64,000 nucleotides of DNA, taken from positions 248,001 through 312,000 of the forward strand of contig NZ_LMEA01000011.1 in the NCBI RefSeq assembly GCF_001425235.1. Direction: 5' to 3'. The position numbers and the translations under genes were made by a program. This document shows, one piece after another, positions 56,220-64,000 of this stretch (positions are counted from its first letter, which is position 1; each line of letters starts with the position of its first letter). This DNA is from Devosia sp. Root413D1 (GTDB lineage: Bacteria > Pseudomonadota > Alphaproteobacteria > Rhizobiales > Devosiaceae). The notes beneath the pieces were generated by a model. That model saw only the letters and a list, made by a program, of their open reading frames with translations. It was not told the origin of the DNA and made no database searches.

Positions 56220-58385
56220 TTACTGGATGGTGCCAACCGACCAGAAGAAGGTCTCGCCCGAGGAGTCGGCGACCCCGTCATTGTCGGAGATGACATAGCC
56301 GGTGCCGTCGGCGCCGATGGCGAAGCTCTCGACCTTGTCGACGACATAGCCGTTGTTGGACGCGAGGTCGGGAATGAAGTCGCGGACTTCCTCCTTGGTG
56401 ACCACCGGCAGCTCGCCACCGATTTCGGCGCCGACGAGAGCCGAGACCGGCACGCGGTAGAGCTTCTTCAGCGCCGCCTTCAGCGCGATCTGGTTGTCGC
56501 GCTCGACGATGTAGACGTAGTCGCCGTGTGCGGTGATTTCCGAGAGGCCATTCCAGGCGCCTTCAGCCGCGGCTTCGAGCGGGTAACGGACCGCCGACCA
56601 GGTCTTCTCCTTGGTGTTGTAGCCGAGGAGCTTCACCTGCCCCGCCGGATCATCCTTCCACTCGCGCTGGATCGCCACCCACAGGGTGTCTCCAACCTTG
56701 GTGACGCCCTCGGCGCCATAGCGGATCTCATTGGGCAGCAGCGCCTCGGGGAACGCCACCTCCTCGGTGATCTTGCCATCGGCATCGACGCGATAGAGCG
56801 CATGCGGCGTCAGGCGGTCGCTGCGGCCTTCCGAGGCCACCCAGAAGCCGCCTTCGCCATCGAGCGTGATGCCCTCGAGATCCAGCTTCTGTGCCGCGTC
56901 GCCACCACGGGTGATGACGGTCTTCTTGACGATCCTGGCCGGCTTGGCAGTGGCGTCGATTTCGTAGATCGCCGGCTGCGCCGAAAGCACGCTGTCGCTG
57001 ACGGCGTAGAGGATCCCCGGCTTTTCGGCATCGCCCACGGCGCCCGAGATGGCGGCCCAGCCGATCGGGTGGCCGTCCGCGTCCAGGTCGGAGATCAGCT
57101 GCGGATAGGCGGCTTCGCCTTCGGTGCGCTCGTAGAGCATGACGTGCGAACCGGCGAGCCCATCTTCACGCAGGTCGACCTCGTTGGCCGTAGCCAGGAG
57201 GTTACGCGAGGGGATGGCGACTAGGCCCTCAGGGGAAATGCCGGACGGCAGCGACTGCAGATACTCGGGCTCGGCGCCAGCGCCAGCATCCTTGTAGACG
57301 GCCACGAGCGAGGAACGTTCCTGGGCGACGAAGAACAGCTTGTCCTCGCCGAACGTCGCGGCCTCGAGGCCCTCGGGCTCGACGCCCTTCTTGTTGCGTG
57401 CGTCGGGATAGTGGCCGATGCGGACGGCTTCGAGTTCCATCGACGGCCCGCTCTCGTAGGCGACGCTGCCATCCTTGTTGAAGATGGTGAAGCTGCGCGA
57501 GCCGCCGTTCCAATCGCCTTCGTTGGCAACGACCAGGCGGTTGTCGTCGAGCCACTTCACCGCGTCGGGCTCACGGGCCACGTCTTCCAGCTTGCCGGTG
57601 AACTTGAGCGCGCCGTCCTTCTTGGTATCGATGCCTTCGAGGCTGACGGCGCCGGCCGAGAAGTGCGACTTCACCGCCCCGGTCTTGCCGTCGATGATGA
57701 CGATCTCGTTGTTTTCCTGCAGCGTCACCGCGACTTCATCGAGACCGTTGATCGAGACGAACTCGGCCTCGGCATCTTCCGGCGCGATGCCGGCAAGGCC
57801 GGCCAGCTCGACCTTGGCGAGGCTTTCCGGATCGAGCGCCCCACCGGTGAGCGAGAGGAGCACGAGGTAGCCCGACGGCAGCTGCGGGATGGCGCCGTCG
57901 TTGATCTCTTCATCGCGCTCGTTCTCGATCGCGATGGCGATCAGCGTGCCGGCGGCGTTGTGGGTGATCGAGTCCGGCTGGCCGCCGAGATCGACGCTCG
58001 CCTCGATCGCCTTGCTGGCGAGGTCGACGACCACCAGCTTGCCCGACGGGTTGACCTTGCTCTCCGACGTGTTGACCGCGGCATAGACCTTGTTGCCGAT
58101 GATGGTGACCGAGGTCGGCTCGCCCTCGAGCGACAGGAAGCCGGCGGCCTTCGGGGCCTTGGCGTCGGTGATGTCGATGAAGCCGATACCGCCGGCCGGG
58201 CTGTCGGAATAGACCAGCGTCAGGCCGTCTTCCGAGGCAGTGATGATTTCGGACGAGGTCGCCTTGGCTTCGGGGTTGTTCAGTTCGACCGGGAAGCTGG
58301 CGATCCGGTTGAATACCGGCGCGGCATAGGCCGAGGTGGCGAGAAGGCCGGCGGTGAGGCCGAGGAGAATGGATTTGAACTGCAT
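56220..58385 (-). CDS. Secreted esterase-like phytase-family protein, Pho-controlled
   Basis: A 721-residue exported protein. It has a signal peptide (MQFKSILLGLTAGLLATSAYA), an N-terminal beta-propeller-like part (FVDL-type repeats such as VYAAVNTSESKVNPSGKLVV and ENNEIVIIDGKTGAVKSHF) and a C-terminal esterase-like-phytase domain (about 380-715: VEPEGLEAATFG, KLDLEGITLDGEGGFWVASEGR, AEGVTKVGDTLWVAI). ATG 58385 is set by the signal peptide. The upstream region has three Pho-box heptamers. The likely role is release of phosphate from organic esters outside the cell. Confidence 0.85.
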   Translation of the reverse strand: MQFKSILLGLTAGLLATSAYAAPVFNRIASFPVELNNPEAKATSSEIITASEDGLTLVYSDSPAGGIGFIDITDAKAPKAAGFLSLEGEPTSVTIIGNKVYAAVNTSESKVNPSGKLVVVDLASKAIEASVDLGGQPDSITHNAAGTLIAIAIENERDEEINDGAIPQLPSGYLVLLSLTGGALDPESLAKVELAGLAGIAPEDAEAEFVSINGLDEVAVTLQENNEIVIIDGKTGAVKSHFSAGAVSLEGIDTKKDGALKFTGKLEDVAREPDAVKWLDDNRLVVANEGDWNGGSRSFTIFNKDGSVAYESGPSMELEAVRIGHYPDARNKKGVEPEGLEAATFGEDKLFFVAQERSSLVAVYKDAGAGAEPEYLQSLPSGISPEGLVAIPSRNLLATANEVDLREDGLAGSHVMLYERTEGEAAYPQLISDLDADGHPIGWAAISGAVGDAEKPGILYAVSDSVLSAQPAIYEIDATAKPARIVKKTVITRGGDAAQKLDLEGITLDGEGGFWVASEGRSDRLTPHALYRVDADGKITEEVAFPEALLPNEIRYGAEGVTKVGDTLWVAIQREWKDDPAGQVKLLGYNTKEKTWSAVRYPLEAAAEGAWNGLSEITAHGDYVYIVERDNQIALKAALKKLYRVPVSALVGAEIGGELPVVTKEEVRDFIPDLASNNGYVVDKVESFAIGADGTGYVISDNDGVADSSGETFFWSVGTIQ

Positions 58386-58441
58386 TGCTGGCGCCCCTGA
58401 AAATCGAGGGCTTCGGCTTAGGCACGCCGCGCAACGGCGAC

Positions 58442-58470
58442 ATGACAATGGGGTGACAGATCTGTGACAG
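58442..58470 (-). promoter_or_regulatory. Pho box (PhoB operator), three heptamers
   Basis: On the minus strand the heptamers CTGTCAC, CTGTCAC and TTGTCAT are separated by 4-bp spacers AGAT and CCCA, giving the 11-bp period of the PhoB site. It ends 57 bp before the phytase-like start. The first two heptamers are perfect. Confidence 0.85.
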
Positions 58471-58547
58471 GCCCCGCCGCATATACATCGGGCCCTGTAC
58501 TGCCTATATCTAGCGATGAGAACGAAACAGGATTCGTCGTTTCCCTG

Positions 58548-60953
58548 ATGGCAGCAGAACCGCAGCGCCTCGACCGCCCGCAGGCGGGCTCGATCACCAG
58601 CCAGTTTGGCCGGGGAGCGGCGGCGCCCGACTACCTGAAGGGCCTCAACGAGGAGCAGCGCGACGCCGTGCTGACCACCGAGGGCCCGCTGCTGGTGCTC
58701 GCCGGCGCCGGCACCGGCAAGACCCGGGTGCTGACCACCCGCATCGCCCACATCCTCAATTCCAAGAAGGCCTGGCCGTCCGAGATCCTGTCGGTGACCT
58801 TCACCAACAAGGCCGCCCGCGAGATGAAGGAGCGCATCGGCGCCTTGGTCGGCGCGGGTGTCGAAGGCATGCCGTGGCTCGGCACTTTCCACTCGATCGG
58901 TGCGCGGCTGCTGCGCCGGCACGCTGAACTGGTCGGGTTGCGCTCGGATTTCACCATTCTCGATACCGACGACCAGATCCGGCTGATCAAGCAGCTGCTG
59001 GAAGCCGCCAACATCGACGAAAAGCGCTGGCCGGCCCGGCAGTTCGCCGGGATGATGGACAACTGGAAGAACCGCGGCCAGTTGCCCGGCGACGTATCGA
59101 TGGCCGACCGCTCGGCCTTCGCCAATGGCCGGATCCCCGAACTCTACCAGCAGTACCAGGATCGACTGAAGACGCTGAACGCCACCGATTTCGGTGACCT
59201 GCTGCTGCTCTGCATCAAGCTGTTCCGCGAAAACCCCGACGTGCTGGCCGAGTATCACCGGCGCTTCAAATACATCCTCGTCGACGAGTACCAGGATTCG
59301 AACGTCGCCCAGTACCTATGGCTGCGCCTCTTGGCGCAGGGCAAGCCGGCGTCGGAGGCCAACCTTTGCGTCGTCGGTGACGACGACCAGTCGATCTATG
59401 GCTGGCGCGGCGCCGAGGTCGACAACATCCTGCGCTTCGAGAAGGATTTTCCGGGCGCCAAGGTAATCCGGCTCGAGCGCAACTACCGCTCGACCTCCAA
59501 CATCCTGAAGGCCGCCTCGCACCTCATCGCCAACAATGAGAGCCGGCTGGGCAAGACCCTGCAGACCGATGTCGGCGAGCCGGGCGAGCTGGTGATGGTC
59601 ACCTCGGTATGGGACTCCGACGAGGAGGCCCGGCAGGTCGGGGAAGAAATCGAGCAGTTCCAGCGCCAGGGCGACGCGTTGAACTCGATGGCCATCCTGG
59701 TGCGGGCTTCGCACCAGATGCGCGCCTTCGAAGAGCGCTTCATCACGCTCGGCCTCAACTACCGCGTCATCGGCGGCCCGCGCTTTTATGAGCGCAAGGA
59801 AATCCGCGACGCGCTGGCCTATCTGCGGCTGGTGTCTAATCCCAACGACGACCTCGCCTTCGAGCGCATCGTCAATACGCCGAAGCGCGGGCTGGGCGAT
59901 TCCACCCTGCAGATCCTCTACGACGCGGCGCGCCGCCAGGGCACTTCGCTGACCACCGCTGTGCGCACGCTCGTAGAGACTGAGGAGCTGAAGCCCAAGC
60001 AGCGCACCACGCTGCGTCAGCTGATGGATCAGTTCGACGACTGGGCGCAGCGGGCGCAAGCCGTGCCCCCGGAAGACGCCGTCGAGACCGAAGAGCTGGC
60101 GCCCGGCATCGTCCGCCGCCACACCTCGCATGCCGATCTCGCCCGCCAGGTGCTCGACGAGTCCGGCTACACCGAGATGTGGCAGAACGACAAATCCGCC
60201 GAGGCCGAGGGCCGGCTGGAAAACCTGAAGGAACTGGTCAACTCCATGGAGGAGTTCGACTCGCTCGGCGGCTTCCTCGAGCACGTCTCGCTGGTGATGG
60301 ACCGCGACACCGGCGAAGCCGACGACGCCGTGTCGATCATGACGCTCCACTCCGCCAAGGGGCTGGAGTTCGAAACCGTGTTCCTCCCCGGCTGGGAGGA
60401 AGGCCTGTTCCCCAGCCAGCGCACCCTCGATGAGAGCGGCCGCGCCGGGCTCGAGGAGGAGCGCCGGCTCGCCTATGTCGGCCTGACCCGGGCCCGTAAG
60501 CGCCTGCGCGTCTCCGTGGCGCAGAACCGGCTGACGCATGGCCTGTGGCAATCGGCGATCCCGTCGCGCTTCCTCGACGAACTGCCGGCAGCGGCGGTTG
60601 AGGTGAAGGACACCGGCTCGGCCTATGGCGGTTATGGCTATGGCGGCCGCACGGCGGGCGGGCGCTTCGACACCCACGACCCGTTCGACTCGCTTTACGA
60701 GACCCCCGGCTGGCAGCGCGCCCGCGCCCAGGCCTCGTCGCGCAAATCGGCCGGCCCGGTGACCATCGATGGCGACCTCGTCGCCCGCTCGGTCGATGAC
60801 GGCCGCGGCTCGAAATACGATGTCGGCGAGCGCGTCTTCCATCTGAAGTTCGGGTATGGCCGGATCGATCAGATCGAAGGCAACAAGCTGACCATCGAGT
60901 TCGAGAAGGCCGGCCGCAAGAAAGTACTCGAAAGCTTCGTACAGAAGCCGTGA
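58548..60953 (+). CDS. uvrD: DNA helicase II, UvrD/PcrA type
   Basis: An 801-residue superfamily 1 helicase of excision and mismatch repair. Walker A AGAGTGKTR (52-60), motif II VDEYQDSN, motif III VVGDDDQSIYGWRGA, motif IV RLERNYRS, motif V MTLHSAKGLEFETVF and motif VI YVGLTRARKRL are all present. The C-terminus ends in a Tudor-like RNAP-binding patch (GERVFHLKFGYGRIDQIEGN). ATG 58548 is preferred. A GTG at 58464 lies inside the Pho box and is unlikely. The stop overlaps the next gene (GTGA). No GTTC-N7-GTTC box was found upstream. Confidence 0.96.
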   Translation: MAAEPQRLDRPQAGSITSQFGRGAAAPDYLKGLNEEQRDAVLTTEGPLLVLAGAGTGKTRVLTTRIAHILNSKKAWPSEILSVTFTNKAAREMKERIGALVGAGVEGMPWLGTFHSIGARLLRRHAELVGLRSDFTILDTDDQIRLIKQLLEAANIDEKRWPARQFAGMMDNWKNRGQLPGDVSMADRSAFANGRIPELYQQYQDRLKTLNATDFGDLLLLCIKLFRENPDVLAEYHRRFKYILVDEYQDSNVAQYLWLRLLAQGKPASEANLCVVGDDDQSIYGWRGAEVDNILRFEKDFPGAKVIRLERNYRSTSNILKAASHLIANNESRLGKTLQTDVGEPGELVMVTSVWDSDEEARQVGEEIEQFQRQGDALNSMAILVRASHQMRAFEERFITLGLNYRVIGGPRFYERKEIRDALAYLRLVSNPNDDLAFERIVNTPKRGLGDSTLQILYDAARRQGTSLTTAVRTLVETEELKPKQRTTLRQLMDQFDDWAQRAQAVPPEDAVETEELAPGIVRRHTSHADLARQVLDESGYTEMWQNDKSAEAEGRLENLKELVNSMEEFDSLGGFLEHVSLVMDRDTGEADDAVSIMTLHSAKGLEFETVFLPGWEEGLFPSQRTLDESGRAGLEEERRLAYVGLTRARKRLRVSVAQNRLTHGLWQSAIPSRFLDELPAAAVEVKDTGSAYGGYGYGGRTAGGRFDTHDPFDSLYETPGWQRARAQASSRKSAGPVTIDGDLVARSVDDGRGSKYDVGERVFHLKFGYGRIDQIEGNKLTIEFEKAGRKKVLESFVQKP

Positions 60954-61408
60954 GCAGCGGGCACGCGGCCTACAGCTATCGGCACGACGCTGGTGTCGCC
61001 GCGTTCGCTGACGATCATCCGGTGATGATCTACGATGGCTATTGCGGGCTCTGTTCAAGCGCCGTGCAGTTCGTGCTTCGCCATGACCGCAGCCGGGTGT
61101 TTTGCTTCATGGCGGCCCAGAGCGAGCTGGGCACCTCGATCTACCGGCACTATGGCCTCGACCCGCAAAACTACGAGACCTTCATCGTGCTTGCCGACGG
61201 CCTGCCACGTTTCGCATCCGATGCGATGATCGAGATCGGGCGTCGGCTTGGCTTGCCGTGGTCGATGGGCGCGGCAGCCGGGGCCCTGCCCCGCTCCGTT
61301 CGCGATGGCCTCTATTTCTGGATCGCCCGCCACCGCATGAAGCTCTTCGGCCGGCGCGATACCTGCCACCTGCCGGCGCCCGACGAACGCGACCGCTTCC
61401 TCGCCTAG
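60950..61408 (+). CDS. DCC family thiol-disulfide oxidoreductase (DUF393)
   Basis: A 152-residue protein of the DUF393 family. The defining D-x-x-C-x-x-C is DGYCGLCSSAVQF near residues 29-41. The family block RFASDAMIEIGRRLG and a late WIARHRMKLFGRRDTC follow. The reaction and partner are unknown, and a thioredoxin-like disulfide role is assumed. The start is a GTG that overlaps the uvrD stop, so translation is coupled. Confidence 0.88.
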   Translation: MSSGHAAYSYRHDAGVAAFADDHPVMIYDGYCGLCSSAVQFVLRHDRSRVFCFMAAQSELGTSIYRHYGLDPQNYETFIVLADGLPRFASDAMIEIGRRLGLPWSMGAAAGALPRSVRDGLYFWIARHRMKLFGRRDTCHLPAPDERDRFLA

Positions 61409-61484
61409 CCGTTGGAGCAGAAGGCGGCTAAGCAGATGGTGAGTTTCGCTACAGGGGGCGTAGGCGATGCCGTGGGCTGGACCA

Positions 61485-61925
61485 ATGAAAACCAAGACCT
61501 CGAGCGGCCTCAGGACGATCATCATCGTCGTCGCCGCTGTCGTGATCGTCGGTCTCATCTGGGCGGCGGTCAGCCTCTTCACCTCCATGGACCAGCAAGT
61601 CGGCCAGTCCCGCGCGGCGGCTGACAAGGTTGTGGCTGCGGTATCGGCAGACTGGGGCCGCGCGACATTCGACCCGCTGGCGACCACCGAGTTCGTCACC
61701 GCCCATGCCAAGGGGCAGTACGACAGCACCCGCTACCTGCAGGTCCTCGGCGCGATGCAGTCCACTCGGGCCTGCGTGATGGAGGGCATGCAGATCGAGA
61801 ACTGGAGCGGCTGGAGCCGCTGGAAGTGTCCGGCCGTGTTCGCGAGCGGCGAGGCGAGCCTGGTCATCACCCTGACGCTCAGCAGCGGCCAGTGGCTGAT
61901 GTCGGACTTCGCAGTGCAGATCTGA
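61485..61925 (+). CDS. Hypothetical single-pass membrane protein
   Basis: A 146-residue protein: short basic start (KTKTSSGLR), one hydrophobic helix (TIIIVVAAVVIVGLIWAAV near 11-29), then a periplasmic domain with an alpha-plus-beta look that ends in SSGQWLMSDFAVQI. Two Cys are present (RACVMEG, RWKCPAV) and could form a disulfide. Unrecognised. The ATG at 61485 is chosen, and one 18 bp upstream is possible. It stands 76 bp after the DCC gene. Confidence 0.6.
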   Translation: MKTKTSSGLRTIIIVVAAVVIVGLIWAAVSLFTSMDQQVGQSRAAADKVVAAVSADWGRATFDPLATTEFVTAHAKGQYDSTRYLQVLGAMQSTRACVMEGMQIENWSGWSRWKCPAVFASGEASLVITLTLSSGQWLMSDFAVQI

Positions 61926-62011
61926 ACCGCTTGTAGCTAGAGCGCTTCACAGATGTGGCTGGTCGGCAGGCGCTGTTCGAGCTGGCCCACTGCGACCACC
62001 CCACCCACGAT

Positions 62012-62089
62012 GTCATCCCAGCGAAAGCTGGGACCCATTTCGCGGCCCGCGCCAGCTGCTGGTTGGGTCCCAGCTTTCGCTGGGATGAC
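62012..62089. repeat. Palindromic intergenic repeat, family A, copy 4
   Basis: Arms of the GTCATCCCAGCGAAAGCTGG type around a 24-bp centre, as in copy 1. It lies in a convergent gap between the membrane-protein gene and the SnoaL-like gene. Confidence 0.9.
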
Positions 62090-62148
62090 ACCGGTGAGTC
62101 GGGCTAGGTGGAGCCCACCACTGGCCGGCATAGCCCAAGCGCGAGAGC

Positions 62149-62601
62149 CTAGCCTTCGATCATCGGCGCATGGGCCCCTTCGACGCCCGCACGGGCGAGC
62201 CGGTCGAGCGTGGCGACGAGCAGCGTCGTATCCGGGCAGATGATCAGGCGAGTCATCTTGCCCCAACGGATGTGGACGGCATGGATCCCCTGATTGGTGG
62301 TCACCACGCCGTCGGTGCCGGAGTTGCGCTCCCGCCACTCGACCACCGCGAGGGTATTCCATGGCGTGCCGCTGACAGTGATGCGATCGATATCGAAGTG
62401 GATGTCGGGCAACAGCCGATAGAGCCGCGCGTACCAGCTGCTGGTCTGGCCGAGCGTCGTGCGGCGTCCGCCGAGTGCGCTCGCGCCGAGGAAGATGTGC
62501 TCGAAGCGCGGCGCGAAGCCATCGAGAACGGGCTGGGCATCGCCACGATTGACGGCGTCGAACAGCCCGGCGACAACCCGTCGAACGATTGCATGGTACA
62601 T
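62149..62601 (-). CDS. SnoaL-like / nuclear transport factor 2-fold protein
   Basis: A 150-residue cytoplasmic protein with the SnoaL/NTF2-like fold: VVAGLFDAVNRGDAQPVLDGF, FEHIFLGASALGGRRT, then SWYARLYRLLPDIHFDIDRI and VVEWRERNS. This fold binds small hydrophobic ligands and can be enzymatic. ATG at 62601 begins the conserved MYHAIVRR. Function unknown. Adjacent genes (DUF5680, EamA transporter) do not reveal a pathway. Confidence 0.75.
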   Translation of the reverse strand: MYHAIVRRVVAGLFDAVNRGDAQPVLDGFAPRFEHIFLGASALGGRRTTLGQTSSWYARLYRLLPDIHFDIDRITVSGTPWNTLAVVEWRERNSGTDGVVTTNQGIHAVHIRWGKMTRLIICPDTTLLVATLDRLARAGVEGAHAPMIEG

Positions 62602-62648
62602 CGGCGCTCTCCTGTCTGCCGATGATATGGTGTTGCCGTTGGCGGCCG

Positions 62649-63110
62649 CTAGGGCTTCACCAGTCCGCCGAAATAGTCGAGCGCGTACGCCTCGACCCCG
62701 TCGACCTCGATCGCTTCTCGTCCGTGAAAATGCGCCGCGTCGCCCGTCGAAGTGTCGCGATAGATACCGTGCGGACCGCTCCACTCGAAACCACCGAGGA
62801 AGCGGCCTTCGGCATACATGGCGGAGAGCGCTGCCTTGATCGTCGCACCGGCGCGGCCGGCGTCGATCAGCTCCGCCCGCAGGATGTAGCCATAATAGTT
62901 CATCGCCCACACCGGCTCATCGCGTAACCACACGGCTTCCTGTCCGAGGAAGTCGGTGCCGCCGAAATAGCTGTCACGATAGGACCAGTCGCCAGCGGCA
63001 AAGGTGAGGTCGTGCGCACCAGTGCGGCTTGCCGCGGCCTTCACGCCGTCGCCGACATAGGTCTGGCGCTTGGCCAGCACGATGAAGCGATCGAGCGCGA
63101 CGATGTCCAT
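62649..63110 (-). CDS. DUF5680 domain-containing protein
   Basis: A 153-residue protein. YFGGTDFLGQEAVWLRDEPVWAMNYYGYIL near residues 48-77 and EGRFLGGFEWSGPHGIYRDTS match the DUF5680 family, whose function is not known. There is no signal peptide. ATG 63110 is supported by the family start. It is 10 bp downstream of the EamA transporter gene, so the two are likely one transcript. Confidence 0.75.
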   Translation of the reverse strand: MDIVALDRFIVLAKRQTYVGDGVKAAASRTGAHDLTFAAGDWSYRDSYFGGTDFLGQEAVWLRDEPVWAMNYYGYILRAELIDAGRAGATIKAALSAMYAEGRFLGGFEWSGPHGIYRDTSTGDAAHFHGREAIEVDGVEAYALDYFGGLVKP

Positions 63111-63120
63111 TTCCGGCTCC

Positions 63121-64000
63121 TTATTGCGGCGGGCTGACTTCGCTCGCCCGCTTGCGCTCGAGGCCCAGCTTGTGCTCGCGATAGATGATGAACAGACCGG
63201 AGCCGACGACGATCGCGCCTCCCAGCAGCATCTCGATGCTCGGGACATCGTGGAAGATCACGTAGCCGATCAAAACCGAGAGGATCAGCGAGGCATATTC
63301 GAACGGGGCGACCACCGACATGTCGGCATGGCGATAGGATTCGGTGAGCAGGATCTGCCCGATCCCACCGAAAATGCCCGCGCCGATCAACAGGGCGAAC
63401 TGCTCGGTTGTCGGCATCACCCAGCCGAATGGCAGGGTGGCGAGGCCGAACACCGACGAGGTCAGCGAGAAGTAGAGCACGATGGTGGCCGAGCGCTCGG
63501 TTTCGACGAGCTTGCGGACCAGCACCATCGCCGTTGCGGCGAAACCCGCCGCGACCAGCGCCGAAGCGGCGCCCAGTGTCGCCCCGCTCATATCGGCGAT
63601 GCCGCCCGAAAACACCGTGAGGCGCGGCCAGATGATGATGATGACACCAACGAGGCCGACGAGCACGGCGCTCCAGCGGTAGAGCCGCACCTGTTCGTGG
63701 TAGAATACGGCGCTGAACACCACGATCAGCAGCGGCGTGGCGTAGCTGATGGTGATCGCTTCGGCGAGCGGCAACTGGGTGAGCGCGAAGAACCCGGTCA
63801 TCATGCCGCCGGTGCCGACAAGGCCACGCAGCAAATGGCTCAGCGGGTGCTTCGTCGTGAGGCCGACGCCGAGCTCACCCTTCCAGATCAGGTAGGCAAT
63901 GATCGGCAGGATGGCGAAAAAGGATCGGAAGAACACCAGTTGCCCGGCCGGTATGCCCTCGGAGGCCTTGAGCAGGCTCGACATCCCCAGGAAAACGCAG
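63121..64000 (-). CDS. DMT superfamily (EamA) transporter, N-terminus outside window
   Basis: A membrane protein with two EamA repeats. About 9-10 hydrophobic helices are visible from GMSSLLKASEGIPAGQLVFF to GAIVVGSGLFIIYREHKLG. The reading frame stays open to the window edge (CVFLGMSSLLKA), so the first helix lies beyond it. EamA proteins export metabolites or drugs, and the substrate is unknown here. The last gene of the window, probably the first of the run that includes DUF5680. Confidence 0.85.
   Translation of the reverse strand, partial: CVFLGMSSLLKASEGIPAGQLVFFRSFFAILPIIAYLIWKGELGVGLTTKHPLSHLLRGLVGTGGMMTGFFALTQLPLAEAITISYATPLLIVVFSAVFYHEQVRLYRWSAVLVGLVGVIIIIWPRLTVFSGGIADMSGATLGAASALVAAGFAATAMVLVRKLVETERSATIVLYFSLTSSVFGLATLPFGWVMPTTEQFALLIGAGIFGGIGQILLTESYRHADMSVVAPFEYASLILSVLIGYVIFHDVPSIEMLLGGAIVVGSGLFIIYREHKLGLERKRASEVSPPQ

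Overview
The window is high-GC chromosomal DNA from an alphaproteobacterium, most likely order Hyphomicrobiales (Rhizobiales) and close to Devosia. This rests on gene order (a dgt-argS-SPOR-scpAB-tatABC-serS-surE-lytM block and a yajC-secDF-Mth938-SQS/PSY-trmFO block), two direct-repeat SOS boxes of the alphaproteobacterial GTTC-N7-GTTC type, an ExoR-like Sel1 protein, tandem DUF1127 micro-proteins and Rhizobiales-style palindromic repeats. The species assignment is inference. No rRNA, tRNA, CRISPR array, prophage or intact insertion sequence was seen.

Layout. 1-4.7 kb: two cyclophilins and coaD in one operon, a GNAT acetyltransferase, two LysE-type exporters and a broken S41 peptidase. 4.7-14.2 kb: gyrA with an unusual quinolone-determining region, an RND/MMPL exporter translationally coupled to a small secreted protein, a membrane diguanylate cyclase, a methyltransferase and ssb. 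14.6-23.2 kb: uvrA (divergent from ssb, each with its own SOS box), an RNA ligase, an M19 dipeptidase, two DUF1127 genes sharing an upstream 32-bp motif, a GST, a SnoaL-like secreted protein and trmFO. 23.2-29.6 kb: DUF4153, SQS/PSY (NDUFAF6-like), Mth938 (NDUFAF3-like), secDF and yajC on the minus strand, with a DUF815 ATPase divergent from yajC. 30.7-34.2 kb: an isolated TadE/TadG pair and an aldose-epimerase-fold protein. 34.3-48.7 kb: the large minus-strand housekeeping block. 48.7-64 kb: erpA, two serine-hydrolase paralogues, xthA, an exoR-like gene next to ilvD, a Pho-box-controlled phytase-like secreted protein divergent from uvrD, a DCC thiol oxidoreductase, small proteins and an EamA transporter cut by the window edge.

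How it works together. Much of the window is core machinery: DNA supercoiling and repair (gyrA, ssb, uvrA, uvrD, xthA), protein export (secDF, yajC, tatABC), chromosome segregation and division (scpAB, SPOR, LytM), translation (argS, serS, trmFO), Fe-S insertion (erpA) and probable respiratory complex I assembly (two NDUFAF-like genes). Accessory interest lies in the regulation and the repeats. Three regulatory signals are readable directly: two SOS boxes, a three-heptamer Pho box, and a palindromic LysR-like motif before both DUF1127 genes. At least two families of structured intergenic repeats lie mostly at gene 3' ends, and their stems show compensatory base changes between copies.
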